Source of the DNA: Corynebacterium jeikeium
GTDB taxonomy: Bacteria; Actinomycetota; Actinomycetes; Mycobacteriales; Mycobacteriaceae
Length of the DNA: 64,000 nt
Assembly (NCBI RefSeq): GCF_000738175.1
Contig: NZ_JFCH01000027.1
Coordinates: forward strand, 165,767-229,766
Reading direction: 5' to 3'
In this document: positions 1-9,675 of the stretch, piece after piece
How the letters are laid out: each line of letters opens with the position of its first letter
How positions within the stretch are numbered: position 1 is the first letter of the stretch
Position numbers and translations under genes: made by a program
Notes under the pieces: model-generated
The model's input: only the letters and a program-made list of their open reading frames with translations
Told to the model about the DNA's origin: nothing
Database searches by the model: none

Positions 1-79
1 CCACCTGGGATGACTAGTCGAGGAAGCTAACCGAGCTTGTTAGGCGCCGGAGCTGCATCGGGGTTGCTACGATTGCGCC

Positions 80-757
80 ATGAAAGGCTACCGCACCGGA
101 GAACACGCACTGGCTATCTACTTATCCTCTATCGCAGGATTCGTAGATACGCTGGGCTTTTTGTATCTGGGCGGGTACTTCCTGTCGTTCATGTCGGGTA
201 ACACCACGCGCCTGACAGCCGCCGTGAATGCGGGAAAATGGGACGTCGCGATGACGGCCGGCGGGGTAATGGTTCTGTTCCTGGTCGGCGTGGGTATTGG
301 GGCACTAATCAGCCAGTTAGGGCGGCGCTATCTGCCCCGGACGCGTACACGCGAGGCAATTCTGCTATTCATTTGTGCCACCTCGACGATTGCCTCAGTA
401 CTGGTTTTGACCGGGCACGAACAGTGGGCGGTTTACAGCCTGTCATTCACCGTGGGCGCTATGAATTCCACGTTCGAGCGCGACGGCGAGGTAAGCATTT
501 CCCTGACATACATGACGGGCACGCTAGTGAAGATGTCTCAGCGGTTCGTGGCCGCACTCTTCGGCGGCCCGCACTTGGATTGGCTGCGCTATTTCGCTCT
601 GTGGATGGCGCTTGCCTGCGGAGCGCTGCTGGGCGGCTGGATGTATGTCCAGGTGGGCCTGCATGCGGTTCTGGTAGTGACGGGCATGCTGTACGCGGGA
701 ACCGTGACTGCACTGGTGTACCGCCAATGGCGGCGCAACCGTGGGCTGGCGGTTTAG
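80..757 (+). CDS. DUF1275 (YoaK-type) membrane protein
   Basis: A 225-residue polytopic membrane protein with about six hydrophobic segments. The N-terminus carries the family pattern GFVDTLGFLYLGG followed by FMSGNTTRL, typical of DUF1275/YoaK proteins. The molecular function of this family is not established; transport has been suggested. The gene stands alone, about 140 bases before an ABC exporter operon on the same strand. Length fits the family (200-240 residues). Family assignment is confident, function unknown. Confidence 0.85.
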   Translation: MKGYRTGEHALAIYLSSIAGFVDTLGFLYLGGYFLSFMSGNTTRLTAAVNAGKWDVAMTAGGVMVLFLVGVGIGALISQLGRRYLPRTRTREAILLFICATSTIASVLVLTGHEQWAVYSLSFTVGAMNSTFERDGEVSISLTYMTGTLVKMSQRFVAALFGGPHLDWLRYFALWMALACGALLGGWMYVQVGLHAVLVVTGMLYAGTVTALVYRQWRRNRGLAV

Positions 758-762
758 TAAAG

Positions 763-855
763 GACTGATCAACACACACTCCACAAAGGTTAGAAACACC
801 CTGTTTTTATCTTGGCAACACATCGTTGCTAAAGTCTGTGTAGCGACTGATCAAC
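763..855 (+). promoter_or_regulatory. Duplicated 11-bp GACTGATCAAC in operon leader
   Basis: The 11-base word GACTGATCAAC occurs at 763-773 and again at 845-855, bracketing the presumed promoter region of the ABC exporter-TetR operon. The inner TGATCA is palindromic. A TetR-family gene ends the operon, so these could be its operators. This is inference from position only. Confidence 0.25.
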
Positions 856-893
856 CGCTCACCTCCCCAACCTCAACCCCAGGGAGTTTCATC

Positions 894-2042
894 ATGTTTC
901 TAGCCTTGCGCGAAATGCTTTTTGCGCGCACCCGGTCCCTTCTCATGAGCGTTGTGTTGACGCTCATGTCCTGACTGGTCGTCATCATCTCCGGCCTCAC
1001 AGCCGGATTGGTTAACGACGGTGTTTCCGGCCTGAAGGCAATGGATAGTGACGTCATCGCTTTCGCCGATGGCACCCAGACCGATTCGGCCTTCACCCGC
1101 TCCGTCATCGACATCACAGAGTCCGACAAGTTCGCCAACATCGACGGAGTGGAAGAGGCCGCCCCACTGGGCCTAACCATTGCAAACGCTCACAACCAGA
1201 ACGGCAAGGCCGTCGACCTCACCCTCCTCGGAGTAAAGCCCGACTCCTTCATCGCACCAGAGGGGCTGCCGGAACAAAGCACCGCCCCTAACGGCGGCGC
1301 CCCCACCAAAACCAAGCACGAAATCGTCGTGTCCTCCACCCTCCAAGACGAAGGCATCAAAGAAGGCGACACCATCACCATCGATCGCCTTGAGATCCCG
1401 TTGAAAGTCGTCGGCTTCACCGATGGCCAGCGCACCTTCGGCCACGTCGATGCCGCCTACCTGCCCCTCGACGTCTGGCAGGAAATCCACGCCGGCGTAC
1501 GTAAGGGCGAAGAGGTAAGCCCGGAGGCGTACAAGGAAATATCCGTCATCGCCGCCAGCACGCAGGATAAGCCAGACACTGGGGCGCTCTCCGACGCCTC
1601 CGGCCTGGACGTCCGCATCCTCAAGGAAAGCTTCGATTCCTCCCCTGGCTACACCGCCGAAATGATGACCCTTTCCATGATCAAATGGTTCCTCTACGTC
1701 ATCGCCGCCCTGGTGACCGGCGCCTTCTTCCTAGTGTGGACCATCCAGCGTGCCGGCAATATCGCCGCACTGCGCGCGATGGGAGCCACGAAGGGCTTCC
1801 TGCTCCGCGACAGCCTGGGCCAAGCCGTCATCATTCTGGGTGCGTCCGTCATCGTCGGTGCACTTATTGCCGTTGGCCTCGGGAGCCTCCTGGAAACCAC
1901 GGCCATGCCCTACGCCACCGAACTCGGATCCGTCCTCAGCGGCAGCGCGATCCTCTTCGTATCTGGCCTGATCGGCGCACTGATCGCCGTCGTCCGCGTC
2001 ACCCGCACCAACCCGCTCGCAGCCCTAGGAGAAAACCGATGA
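894..2042 (+). pseudogene. FtsX/MacB-type ABC permease with in-frame TGA
   Basis: Starting at ATG 894 the reading frame gives a typical permease N-terminus (MFLALREMLFARTRS) but meets TGA at 972-974, inside the first membrane helix. The same frame continues without a break to 2042: a large extracytoplasmic domain, then three C-terminal membrane helices (about 1686-1755, 1815-1890, 1945-2000). The family normally has one N-terminal helix, the outer domain and three C-terminal helices, so only one codon is wrong. A single TGG-to-TGA change would explain it. Restart at TTG 1008 would give a 344-residue protein lacking helix 1, probably not functional. The stop overlaps the next ATG (ATGA), so it forms an operon with the ATPase. 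Confidence 0.75.
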
Positions 2043-2731
2043 GCCCCGCCCCGCATCTTCCCGCCCTGGAACTTAAAGACGTCACGGTGACCTACACCGA
2101 CGGTGATTCCCAGATCACCGCGTTGGACAAGGTGAACCTGACCGTCGAGCCCGGAGAGTTCGTCGCCGTCGTCGGCCCCTCCGGTTCCGGTAAGTCCACG
2201 CTGTTGGCCGTCGCTGGAGCGCTGACCAACCCGGCCGCGGGTGGCGTCAAGATCGGCGACGAAGACATCACCAACTACGACGACAAGGAACTAGCCCGCA
2301 TTCGTCGCGACTACATCGGCTTCGTCTTTCAATCCTCCGGCAGTCTGCCGGGCGCCCTCACCGCCGAGGAACAACTGGAGCTCGCCGCGCGCGTTATGGG
2401 TAAGCACGGTCGTTACTCTGGTGCGGAGCTGTTGGAGAAGGTTGGTATGACGCCCCGAGCTAAGCACCGTCCGGGAAATCTGTCGGGTGGCGAGCGTCAG
2501 CGGGTGGGCATCGCCCGAGCTCTCGTCGGCGACCCACAGGTGTTGCTAGTCGACGAGCCCACCGCGGCTCTGGATCGCAAGCGTTCGCAGGAAATCGTGG
2601 AGCTGTTGGCCCGCGAGTGCCACGAATTTAACGTCGCGGGCGTGATGGTCACCCACGATCACGAGGTCTTAAACCACTGCGACAAGGTCTACGAGATGGT
2701 CGACGGGCGCCTGAGCGCTGCCTCCAACTAG
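2039..2731 (+). CDS. ABC transporter ATP-binding protein (LolD/MacB type)
   Basis: A 230-residue ATPase with Walker A GPSGSGKST, signature LSGGERQRVGIARAL, Walker B VLLVDEPTAALD and H-loop VTHDH. It is the energising subunit for the FtsX-like permease upstream, with which it shares an ATGA overlap. The likely role is export or extraction of a lipophilic or peptide substrate from the membrane; the substrate is unknown. The ATPase is intact although its permease is interrupted. A TetR regulator follows 54 bases downstream. Confidence 0.9.
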   Translation: MSPAPHLPALELKDVTVTYTDGDSQITALDKVNLTVEPGEFVAVVGPSGSGKSTLLAVAGALTNPAAGGVKIGDEDITNYDDKELARIRRDYIGFVFQSSGSLPGALTAEEQLELAARVMGKHGRYSGAELLEKVGMTPRAKHRPGNLSGGERQRVGIARALVGDPQVLLVDEPTAALDRKRSQEIVELLARECHEFNVAGVMVTHDHEVLNHCDKVYEMVDGRLSAASN

Positions 2732-2785
2732 GCATCCAAATAGGCCTGTACGCAGGCCGAAAAGCGGGTAGTAAACTAGGGAACC

Positions 2786-3352
2786 ATGCCGAAGATCACG
2801 GAGACGACAGTAGCGGAGCACCGCGCGGTCCAGCACCGCGCGGTGCTGGAGGCCGCCGAGCGGCTGATCGTTACTGGCGGCGGCAAGGTTCCCTCCCTGG
2901 CAGAGGTGGCGGCCGAGGTTGGCCTTGCCCGTCCGAGCGTCTACCGCTACGTCTCCTCCCAGCATGACCTGATGGTTCAACTGCTGGTACTTAACAGCGA
3001 AACCTGGCATGACCAGCTGGAAGACAAGGTCAAAGCCGCCCCGCCAGAGCCCGAAGAACGCATCTGCTCCTACGTGGACGCGATGCTCGATCTCTTCGTT
3101 CACGGCTCCCACGGCCCTCTGATGGCCGCCGCCCAGCACTTCCCGGAAGCGTTCGCCGAGGAAAAGGTGCAGAGATCGCACGCCGGCTTCAAAGAGATCG
3201 TGGGTAGCTTCTGCCCCGGTGTTTCCTCCATCGACATCGGATTGCTGAATGCGGCGGTGGTAAGGGCGTCAGAAATAGCAAAAACCCCCGAAGACCTCGA
3301 ACAAGCAACGGCAACACTGCACCGCATGGCGCGCGCCATTGTGACAGGTTAA
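2786..3352 (+). CDS. TetR-family transcriptional regulator
   Basis: A 188-residue protein with an N-terminal TetR helix-turn-helix (SLAEVAAEVGLARPSVYRYV, residues about 36-55) and a divergent ligand-binding C-terminal domain. It is the last gene of the ABC exporter cluster and probably represses it; the repeated GACTGATCAAC words upstream of the permease are possible targets. The N-terminus carries a duplicated EHRAVQHRAV stretch. The ligand is unknown. Confidence 0.88.
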   Translation: MPKITETTVAEHRAVQHRAVLEAAERLIVTGGGKVPSLAEVAAEVGLARPSVYRYVSSQHDLMVQLLVLNSETWHDQLEDKVKAAPPEPEERICSYVDAMLDLFVHGSHGPLMAAAQHFPEAFAEEKVQRSHAGFKEIVGSFCPGVSSIDIGLLNAAVVRASEIAKTPEDLEQATATLHRMARAIVTG

Positions 3353-3423
3353 TTCGCCGAACCACCTGCCTGATTCTGCTGTTTTACCTGGACAGGACCG
3401 GGCGACGTTGTACGCTTAGCTTC

Positions 3424-4068
3424 ATGCGAAATCGCCTTGTTGCACTCTCCGTTGCCGCGTTGACGGCTCTCTCGCTTGCAGCTTGTTCGGATGACGAGAC
3501 TCCGCCTGAGCCGAGCGCTGCTCAGCCTTCGAAGAAGTCCGACGAAACTTCCGCCACCGCAGGACAAGAAGGCACTTCGGAAGAAGGGCAAGATGATAAG
3601 GCCTCTGGCAACACAGGTAACACAGACAACACTGGCAACGGAGCCAAGAAGCGCCCCAACCCCACAGCACCCAGCACTCCGAAGCCCGATAAGGTCGAGC
3701 TCGCCCCGAATGAAACGGCTCTAGAGGGCAAGCTGATGAAGGTGCACTTCAGCGACATGACCCCACCGGAGGACTTCGCACGAGTGGCGGACATCGTGGA
3801 CGATAGCGTGGTCTACTACGCGATCAAGCTCGATCCGAAGAAGCCCGTGACGGCGAAGTTGGGGGCGGGCATTGGCACCCAGACTCCCGAATGGGCCATC
3901 GTTGGCAGCAGCAGTATGCCGAATGAAATGAACTGGGACTCTATGGTCGGGCGTAGGATCCGCGCCATCGCGCACAGGGATAACATGACCTTCGCGACGG
4001 ACCCATCCGCTCCCCCGACAGCGGTGACGGTCGAAAACTCGGACTACAAGCCGGAGATCCTCGACTAG
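3424..4068 (+). CDS. Secreted lipoprotein, unknown function
   Basis: A 214-residue predicted lipoprotein: short positive N-terminus, hydrophobic core and lipobox LAAC with Cys21 as the lipidated residue. Residues about 22-85 are a low-complexity linker rich in Ser, Thr, Asp and Asn (GNTGNTDNTGNG). The folded C-terminal domain (about 90-214) has no motif I recognise. It should be anchored on the outer face of the cytoplasmic membrane. It is convergent with the response regulator gene that follows (13-base gap). Confidence 0.8.
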   Translation: MRNRLVALSVAALTALSLAACSDDETPPEPSAAQPSKKSDETSATAGQEGTSEEGQDDKASGNTGNTDNTGNGAKKRPNPTAPSTPKPDKVELAPNETALEGKLMKVHFSDMTPPEDFARVADIVDDSVVYYAIKLDPKKPVTAKLGAGIGTQTPEWAIVGSSSMPNEMNWDSMVGRRIRAIAHRDNMTFATDPSAPPTAVTVENSDYKPEILD

Positions 4069-4081
4069 GGGATGTTTGTCC

Positions 4082-4744
4082 TTATCGCTCCGTATGCCGC
4101 AACCAAGCAAGCACTGCCTTTACGCGGCGATTGGCATCCTCGGGTGCAAACCCAAGCTTCATAAAAACACTAGCAACGTGCTTGCTCACTGCTCCCGCGG
4201 TCAGCACCAATTCATCCATGATCTCCGAGTTGCTCAGACCACGCGCCATTAAAGCAAGGACTTCCTTTTCCCGAGGTGTCAACGCAGCCAAGCCAGTCCG
4301 TCGCGCCGAAAGCAGTGCAGATACAACCTCTGGATCAACGACTGTTCCTCCCCGAGCAACCTCGTTAAGAGAGTGAACGAATTCATCCACATCAGAGACG
4401 CGTTCCTTCAAAAGATAGCCGAAGCCACCGTGCTCCAACAGCCGATCGAGATAGCTCGCCGCAACATACTGGCTAAGCACCATAACCGGTTGAGAAGGAT
4501 ACTGTTTGCGCAGTTCATACACGGCGCGCAGACCATCATCAGTCATGGTGGGAGGCATACGGACATCGGTGATAATCACATCGTATTTCTGTCCGTTTTC
4601 ATCACTCGCCATCGTGGCATCACGCAACTCTGACGCATCGACCACCGTCAAGACTTCATGCCCGAGCGCCTTTAGTAACTGTTCTAGTCCGGCACGAAGC
4701 AACGCAGAGTCTTCTGCAAGCAAGACCTTCAAAATATTCTCCAC
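4082..4744 (-). CDS. NarL/LuxR-type response regulator
   Basis: A 220-residue response regulator. The receiver domain (about 1-120) has the acidic pocket AEDS and the phospho-acceptor Asp in VIITDVRMPP. The C-terminal LuxR-type helix-turn-helix starts at LTPREKEVLALMARGLS. The start is GTG at 4744, sharing one base with the TAG stop of the sensor kinase, so the two are co-translated. Partner of the HisKA_3 kinase upstream; the divergent ABC exporter is the likely regulon. Confidence 0.92.
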   Translation of the reverse strand: MENILKVLLAEDSALLRAGLEQLLKALGHEVLTVVDASELRDATMASDENGQKYDVIITDVRMPPTMTDDGLRAVYELRKQYPSQPVMVLSQYVAASYLDRLLEHGGFGYLLKERVSDVDEFVHSLNEVARGGTVVDPEVVSALLSARRTGLAALTPREKEVLALMARGLSNSEIMDELVLTAGAVSKHVASVFMKLGFAPEDANRRVKAVLAWLRHTER

Positions 4745-5913
4745 TAGGTTGATTTGAGGGGTTCCGACAGGGGCAATTCAAGAATCAACTGCGCACCAGA
4801 TTCATTTTCAACCGAGCCTTCACCATCCTTAGTGTTCTGGAATTTCACCGTTCCACCAAGTGCAGCAGCACGCTCGCGCAAACCTGCAATACCCGTACCG
4901 TCCAAGTGGCGTAAATCCATAGAAGGGGATTCAATAAAGCCCACCCCATCATCTGTAATAGACACTCGTAGCCGATTCGAAAAGGCGACTCTCACGTTTA
5001 CGTGCTGAGCTTCGCCGTGTTTGGTTGCATTCGTCAAAGCTTCGGCGACGCAGTGGTACGCCAGTAGCGCCATAGTCTCGTCCAATTCCTGAGAGCTACC
5101 TTCGACGTGCAAAGCAGCGTCAACCCCTGCGTGCGCAATGAGCTCTTCAAGGGCTGCAATCAGCCCCCTATCAAAGAGCACCTGCGGAGCGATCCCCCGC
5201 ACCGTCGCACGTAATGCGCGTAATGCCTGGGAGGCATTGTGTTCTGCATCCTCCAATGCCATCTCCATAACTTCAGAGGAAGCCTGATTCCTGTAATGCA
5301 ATTTTGCAGTAGCGAGGTTGAGTTTTAGCGCTGTCAAATATTGTTGCGGCCCGTCATGGAGTTCCCGCTCGATGCGACGGCGTTCGCCAGAAAAAGCGTC
5401 GATAAGAGTGGCACGAGAAGCCGCGAGTTCCTTATCGCTGGGAGACAGCGCAAACCGAACTACAGCTATTGACGCCGCGGAAAGCAGCCGCGAGAAGATC
5501 ATCAAAAGACCAATAGCAACGGCGCCCACACCCCAAGAAACAACAAAAATAAGAATTGGATTTGAGGTGGACCATTCGCCCAGAGAAAGCTCGCCGATAG
5601 GTAGGAATGGGATGGCAATTAGTACTCCTGCGAAGAAGCCCAAAGAAACCCATGTGAAGAAGGCAGCCGCAGCAAGCACAAGCTGCATCAACAGATGAAA
5701 GAACTGTGGCCAGTCGAACCAGTGGCTCGCTTTGCGAAACGGGACTTCTGCGCCCATCCACAACGCCCCACGTCTACAGATGGCATCCGCACCACGTGCA
5801 ACAAAGGGAATCCAAGGCAGCATCAACAACGAGACAACGAATCCAGGTACGAAAAGGAGCGCGAGGACTGCGCTCCACCCCAAACTCTTCAATGTCTTCA
5901 TCGATTTCAACAC
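4744..5913 (-). CDS. Sensor histidine kinase, HisKA_3 type
   Basis: A 389-residue membrane sensor kinase. The N-terminal half has four or more hydrophobic segments. The dimerisation box is RRRIERELHDGPQQYLTAL with phospho-acceptor His in ELHDGPQQ. The ATP-binding domain has the N box LTNATKHGE and G1 box ITDDGVGF. The preferred start is GTG 5913, preceded by AAAGG nine bases upstream; ATG 5901 is an alternative. It faces an ABC exporter across a 98-base gap, an arrangement common for antimicrobial-peptide sensing and detoxification modules. That role is inferred. Confidence 0.9.
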   Translation of the reverse strand: MLKSMKTLKSLGWSAVLALLFVPGFVVSLLMLPWIPFVARGADAICRRGALWMGAEVPFRKASHWFDWPQFFHLLMQLVLAAAAFFTWVSLGFFAGVLIAIPFLPIGELSLGEWSTSNPILIFVVSWGVGAVAIGLLMIFSRLLSAASIAVVRFALSPSDKELAASRATLIDAFSGERRRIERELHDGPQQYLTALKLNLATAKLHYRNQASSEVMEMALEDAEHNASQALRALRATVRGIAPQVLFDRGLIAALEELIAHAGVDAALHVEGSSQELDETMALLAYHCVAEALTNATKHGEAQHVNVRVAFSNRLRVSITDDGVGFIESPSMDLRHLDGTGIAGLRERAAALGGTVKFQNTKDGEGSVENESGAQLILELPLSEPLKST

Positions 5914-5936
5914 TAGTAGTCGCCTTTAAGGAAAAC

Positions 5937-5954
5937 GGTAGAGCCAGCTCTACC
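5937..5954. promoter_or_regulatory. Perfect dyad between kinase and ABC exporter
   Basis: GGTAGAG-CCAG-CTCTACC is a perfect 7+4+7 inverted repeat in the divergent promoter region. A related GGTAG word follows at about 5962. It is a good candidate operator for the adjacent response regulator. Confidence 0.4.
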
Positions 5955-6011
5955 TTTATGTAGGTAGTTGGCTCCATGGCTTCCATACTGTGTGACTGCT
6001 CTGATGAGAGT

Positions 6012-6695
6012 ATGCAGAAATCAAAATCAAGAAGTCATGTCACCACTGCATCAGCTAACTCACCAGTCTCTCCGCGAGCGCTCCAAGCTCATAACCTTAC
6101 GAAGCGATTCGGTAAGCACAAGGTGCTAGACGGTCTCGAACTGAGCATTAACTCTGGTGAATTCGTCGCCATAATGGGCCCGTCTGGGAGTGGTAAAACA
6201 ACACTACTCAGAATTCTATCTGGCTTAGACAAACCTTCATCGGGCACAGTGAATTCCCCTAACCGTACCGAGCGCGCCTTCGTCTTCCAGGATTACAACC
6301 TGCTGGAATCCCTCACGGCAATGCGCAATGCGACTCTTACCGCCAGGTTTAGTGGGCGCCGCTGCTCCAAGGCTCAGGTCAAGACAATCTTTAATTCATT
6401 GGGACTTAGAGGATTCGAAAGCTATCTTCCAAATCAACTCTCCGGAGGTCAACAGCAACGTGTAGCCGTGGCTCGCGCGTTGCTTGCAAACGCACCATTC
6501 ATCTTTGCTGACGAGCCCACGGGAGCTCTCGACGATCAAACTGCTGATGTGGTGTTAAGGCATCTCAAAACAGCAACCCAATCAGGATCGACAGTGGTAA
6601 TGGTTACCCACTCCCAAAGAGCAGCCGCATATGCGGACCGCGTAATTGATCTCGCTAAAGAACCTCTGGCCACTCCTGGGAGCAGATACTCATGA
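6012..6695 (+). CDS. ABC transporter ATP-binding protein
   Basis: A 227-residue ATPase (239 if ATG 5976 is used) with Walker A GPSGSGKTT, signature LSGGQQQRVAVARALL, Walker B FIFADEPTGALD and H-loop VTHS. ATG 6012 is preferred because a GAGAG stretch lies just upstream, whereas 5976 has no visible ribosome-binding site. It pairs with the permease that overlaps its stop codon (6692-6695). The set resembles lantibiotic/bacitracin-type exporters controlled by a neighbouring two-component system. Confidence 0.88.
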   Translation: MQKSKSRSHVTTASANSPVSPRALQAHNLTKRFGKHKVLDGLELSINSGEFVAIMGPSGSGKTTLLRILSGLDKPSSGTVNSPNRTERAFVFQDYNLLESLTAMRNATLTARFSGRRCSKAQVKTIFNSLGLRGFESYLPNQLSGGQQQRVAVARALLANAPFIFADEPTGALDDQTADVVLRHLKTATQSGSTVVMVTHSQRAAAYADRVIDLAKEPLATPGSRYS

Positions 6696-7900
6696 TTGTT
6701 TGGCTTAAAGACCTAAAGTCGAATTGGTTGTCATGGCTAGCGATTTCAATCACGATGCTCGTTTCTTCCGCTAGCTGCAGTCTGGCAATTTCGATGATCT
6801 CCGCAGATGGCAAAGACGCAATTCCCCTTGGCGGAACTATCCTTGGAATGTCAATCTGTGCCATCGTTCTAGTCACGTTTAGTCAAATGCGTTTGACCAT
6901 CGAAGAACACCAACCGATTTATCAGAGTTGGCGCATGGTCGGCATGCCTGGGTGGATGATCAACCTCCTAATACTCGGCCAAGTTGCCGTAGTTAGTGCT
7001 ACTGCCTCTTTAATCGGGGCACAACTCATTCGCCCAGCGCTGAGCCCAGCAGTCGAGACTCTTCGTGGTGATGGTATCCCCATGCCTGACCTATCGGTTG
7101 ATGCCTCTGTGGTGATGTGGGTCGTACTTGCTTGTGGTGGGGCCGCTATAGCCGGCGCACTGCTACCGCTAAGACAGATTTTTCGACCACAGACCGACTC
7201 TCACCCGTTGTGGATCACAGTCCGGAGCGCGGTTGCTACGGTCGCTATTGCTGGATGCAGTATTGGAGGCGCCTGCATCGAAAAAACAGAAGATGTACTC
7301 GCCTGGGCGATGGGAATGTCAGTCCTCATACCGCTACTACTGCCCTGGCTGCTCCCCCTTCTTGACCAGTGGACACGTGTACTCGGCATTGCAGGAGCCA
7401 ACGTTCGCGTCCGACGTAACTTCTCCTCGCCGCATATCGTTCCATGGGTATTATTCGGAAGCCTCATCATCGGTGTGGGTTCAGGGCTTCGCGTAATCAA
7501 GGACGCAGAACCTGGGAGCTCAATGTCGGCATGGCAAGTTTTTGTAGTTGTCCTTGGTCCAGTTTTTGCCCCCAGCATCGCTGGCGCCGTTATGACTTCG
7601 CTCATCATGCACGCCCGAATCACAAGTGATATCCGCGGGCTTCGCCTTGCAGGTGCGCCCGGTAGGTCGTGGATTCTAATTCAAATAGGCGAAGCCTTCG
7701 CGCTTACCGGAACGGCTGCACTGGTGGTTTTGGTGTTCACGGTTCTGACCGTTGGAATAGTAAATGACCATCTCACCGGCTTTGTTTCTTTCCACGGGAT
7801 TTGGTGGACAGCGTTTGGCAGCACCTTTGCTGCGATGTTCTTGGCTCTATGCAGTATCAAACTGGCGGTGGCGTCGAGCTTAGAAACGAATCAGAAATGA
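6692..7900 (+). CDS. FtsX-like ABC transporter permease
   Basis: A 402-residue integral membrane protein with about eight to ten hydrophobic segments and little extracytoplasmic domain. The pattern of an early helix (WLAISITMLVSSASCSLAIS) and helix clusters in the middle and at the C-terminus resembles FtsX-domain permeases of peptide exporters. Translationally coupled to the ATPase (ATGA overlap). The DNA is less G+C-rich than the surrounding core genes, hinting at transfer. Substrate unknown. Confidence 0.75.
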   Translation: MIVWLKDLKSNWLSWLAISITMLVSSASCSLAISMISADGKDAIPLGGTILGMSICAIVLVTFSQMRLTIEEHQPIYQSWRMVGMPGWMINLLILGQVAVVSATASLIGAQLIRPALSPAVETLRGDGIPMPDLSVDASVVMWVVLACGGAAIAGALLPLRQIFRPQTDSHPLWITVRSAVATVAIAGCSIGGACIEKTEDVLAWAMGMSVLIPLLLPWLLPLLDQWTRVLGIAGANVRVRRNFSSPHIVPWVLFGSLIIGVGSGLRVIKDAEPGSSMSAWQVFVVVLGPVFAPSIAGAVMTSLIMHARITSDIRGLRLAGAPGRSWILIQIGEAFALTGTAALVVLVFTVLTVGIVNDHLTGFVSFHGIWWTAFGSTFAAMFLALCSIKLAVASSLETNQK

Positions 7901-8046
7901 CAAGCTCCTAGCTCCAATTCACCGCGCCCCTAGTTCACCGCACTGAGTGGAGAATAGCGCAGCTATTCCACAAGCCAAATGATGCCATCACAGGTCTCAC
8001 GCATTACGAAAACATAAGGTCAGGCGTACCGCAGTAGACTGTCGGC

Positions 8047-8718
8047 ATGTTGTCAGATGTCTTGACAAGCACAACTCGGTTCGTACGGAGCTCACTAGAT
8101 CACTTCAACGCACGCCACCCGTGGAGCCACAACGACGCATTCCACCCATGGATCTTTACCCAACTGCCGAACAACCGTGCCCGAGCGCTCGACGTTGGTT
8201 GCGGGCACGGCGTACTCGTAGCCAAGCTTGCGAAGCATTTCGAGCACGTGCACGGAATCGACCCGGATAGTTCGATGCGTCGGGCCTCAATTGACCGTTG
8301 CGCGGGACTTTCCAACGTAACCATCGACGGCACCACACTCGCCGACGCTTCCCCCGGGTTCGACCTCATCACCATGGTCGCAGTTCTGCATCACATGGAT
8401 TTAATCACAGGATTACAGCAGGTGCGGGATCACCTTGCGGAGGGAGGGCGCTTCCTTTGTGTAGGACTCGCCCACAGCGATTCGATGGCCGATCACGTAT
8501 GGGACATCGTCTGTGCCTTGACGAACCCATTGATTGGATTCATGCGCCACCCTTGGCCAAACTACGCACTATCGACCGCTCCCCTCCCTACACGCAACCC
8601 AGACCTGTCGATAGCAACAATCCGGACGGCGGTCGATCACGTTTTGCCAGGTGCGCGCGTTCGCCGTCGACTAGCGTTCAGGCACACTATCGAGTGGACC
8701 AAACCAGCCCCACAGTAA
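8047..8718 (+). CDS. Class I SAM-dependent methyltransferase
   Basis: A 223-residue protein with a SAM-binding motif I (ALDVGCGHGVLVAKLAKHF) and a downstream acidic residue (IDPDSSM), as in small-molecule methyltransferases. The motif after strand 4 is DLITMVAVLHHMD. Substrate not predictable. A second, unrelated methyltransferase starts 31 bases downstream, so the two may be co-transcribed. They lie just outside the leftmost ychF-end repeat. Confidence 0.82.
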   Translation: MLSDVLTSTTRFVRSSLDHFNARHPWSHNDAFHPWIFTQLPNNRARALDVGCGHGVLVAKLAKHFEHVHGIDPDSSMRRASIDRCAGLSNVTIDGTTLADASPGFDLITMVAVLHHMDLITGLQQVRDHLAEGGRFLCVGLAHSDSMADHVWDIVCALTNPLIGFMRHPWPNYALSTAPLPTRNPDLSIATIRTAVDHVLPGARVRRRLAFRHTIEWTKPAPQ

Positions 8719-8749
8719 AAGAAAACGCTTTTCAGATAGGGTGGGCAAC

Positions 8750-9523
8750 ATGAGTTCCCCCAGCGATGTCTGGTCCGCCAGCGACTACGCCCCGACAGCT
8801 GCACGCCTACGACCGATCTCTGAACTGGTCGCCGCGGAATTGGCCCGGCGCTTGCCCACCCCTGCAACGGTTGTCGACATCGGATCGGGGCACGGCGATG
8901 GCGTCACAGCGCTCGTCACCGAAGGCTACACCGTGACCGCTATCGAGCCGACCGCCCGAATCCGCGCGATCGGGCAGTGCAACGCGCCAAACGCCACGTG
9001 GATAGATGCACTGGGCGAAGCCACCGGCTTGGAAGACTCATCCGTTGACGCCGTCACGAGTACCTTTGGGTCGATGTTCTGCAACCCAACCACCGGACCA
9101 GCAGAATGGGCTCGCATCCTAAGGCCGGGAGGCGAGCTGGTGATGACTGCTTGGAATCAAGAAGGCTTCCTCGCCACAATGACAGACGCGATGATGGAAT
9201 CGGTAAACCCTGGAGGCTCGAAGCAGACCCCGCCACACATGGCCTGGGGTATCACCGAGGTGGCTCACGAACGCCTATCGCAATGGTTCGAAAGCATCCA
9301 CATCGAGAACCGCGAGCTGGAGTGGACATTCGACAGCGTCGAAGACGGTATGCAGCTCTACCGCGAGGGCAGTCCAACGCATGTATGGATGGCCGACCAT
9401 GCCGGCTCCCGCCGAGAGGCTCTATGGGCCGCCTTGCGCGACCACCTCAAAGCTCATGCAGATACCTCAGGACGGATCGAATCCACGACCGGCTACGTAC
9501 TCATCACAGCGCGACGGCGTTGA
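8750..9523 (+). CDS. Class I SAM-dependent methyltransferase
   Basis: A 257-residue methyltransferase with motif I VVDIGSGHGDGVTALV and a post-motif WARILRPGGELVMTAW typical of UbiE/MenG-like enzymes. ATG 8750 is chosen over GTG 8741 because AGGG lies eight bases before it. The substrate is unknown. The closest recognisable relatives are generic small-molecule methyltransferases. Confidence 0.82.
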   Translation: MSSPSDVWSASDYAPTAARLRPISELVAAELARRLPTPATVVDIGSGHGDGVTALVTEGYTVTAIEPTARIRAIGQCNAPNATWIDALGEATGLEDSSVDAVTSTFGSMFCNPTTGPAEWARILRPGGELVMTAWNQEGFLATMTDAMMESVNPGGSKQTPPHMAWGITEVAHERLSQWFESIHIENRELEWTFDSVEDGMQLYREGSPTHVWMADHAGSRREALWAALRDHLKAHADTSGRIESTTGYVLITARRR

Positions 9524-9555
9524 CGTCCGGGACCCTTGTCGAAAAGACGAGGCGC

Positions 9556-9579
9556 CTAAACGCTGAACTTGAACACCAC
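9556..9579 (-). repeat. ychF-end repeat, copy 1 (degenerate)
   Basis: Read on the minus strand this 24-mer encodes VVFKFSV-stop, two changes from the YchF C-terminus VEFKFNV-stop. It is the outermost and most degenerate copy. It lacks the GTAACC-like right arm seen in most other copies. Confidence 0.65.
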
Positions 9580-9675
9580 CGGGTTCAAGCACGTACTAAG
9601 CTCTAGGACGCACGCCCGCAGGCACGGATTCGCCGGCTTCGGCGTGGCTTGCTCTCCGGCTGATAGTGTCGAAAC

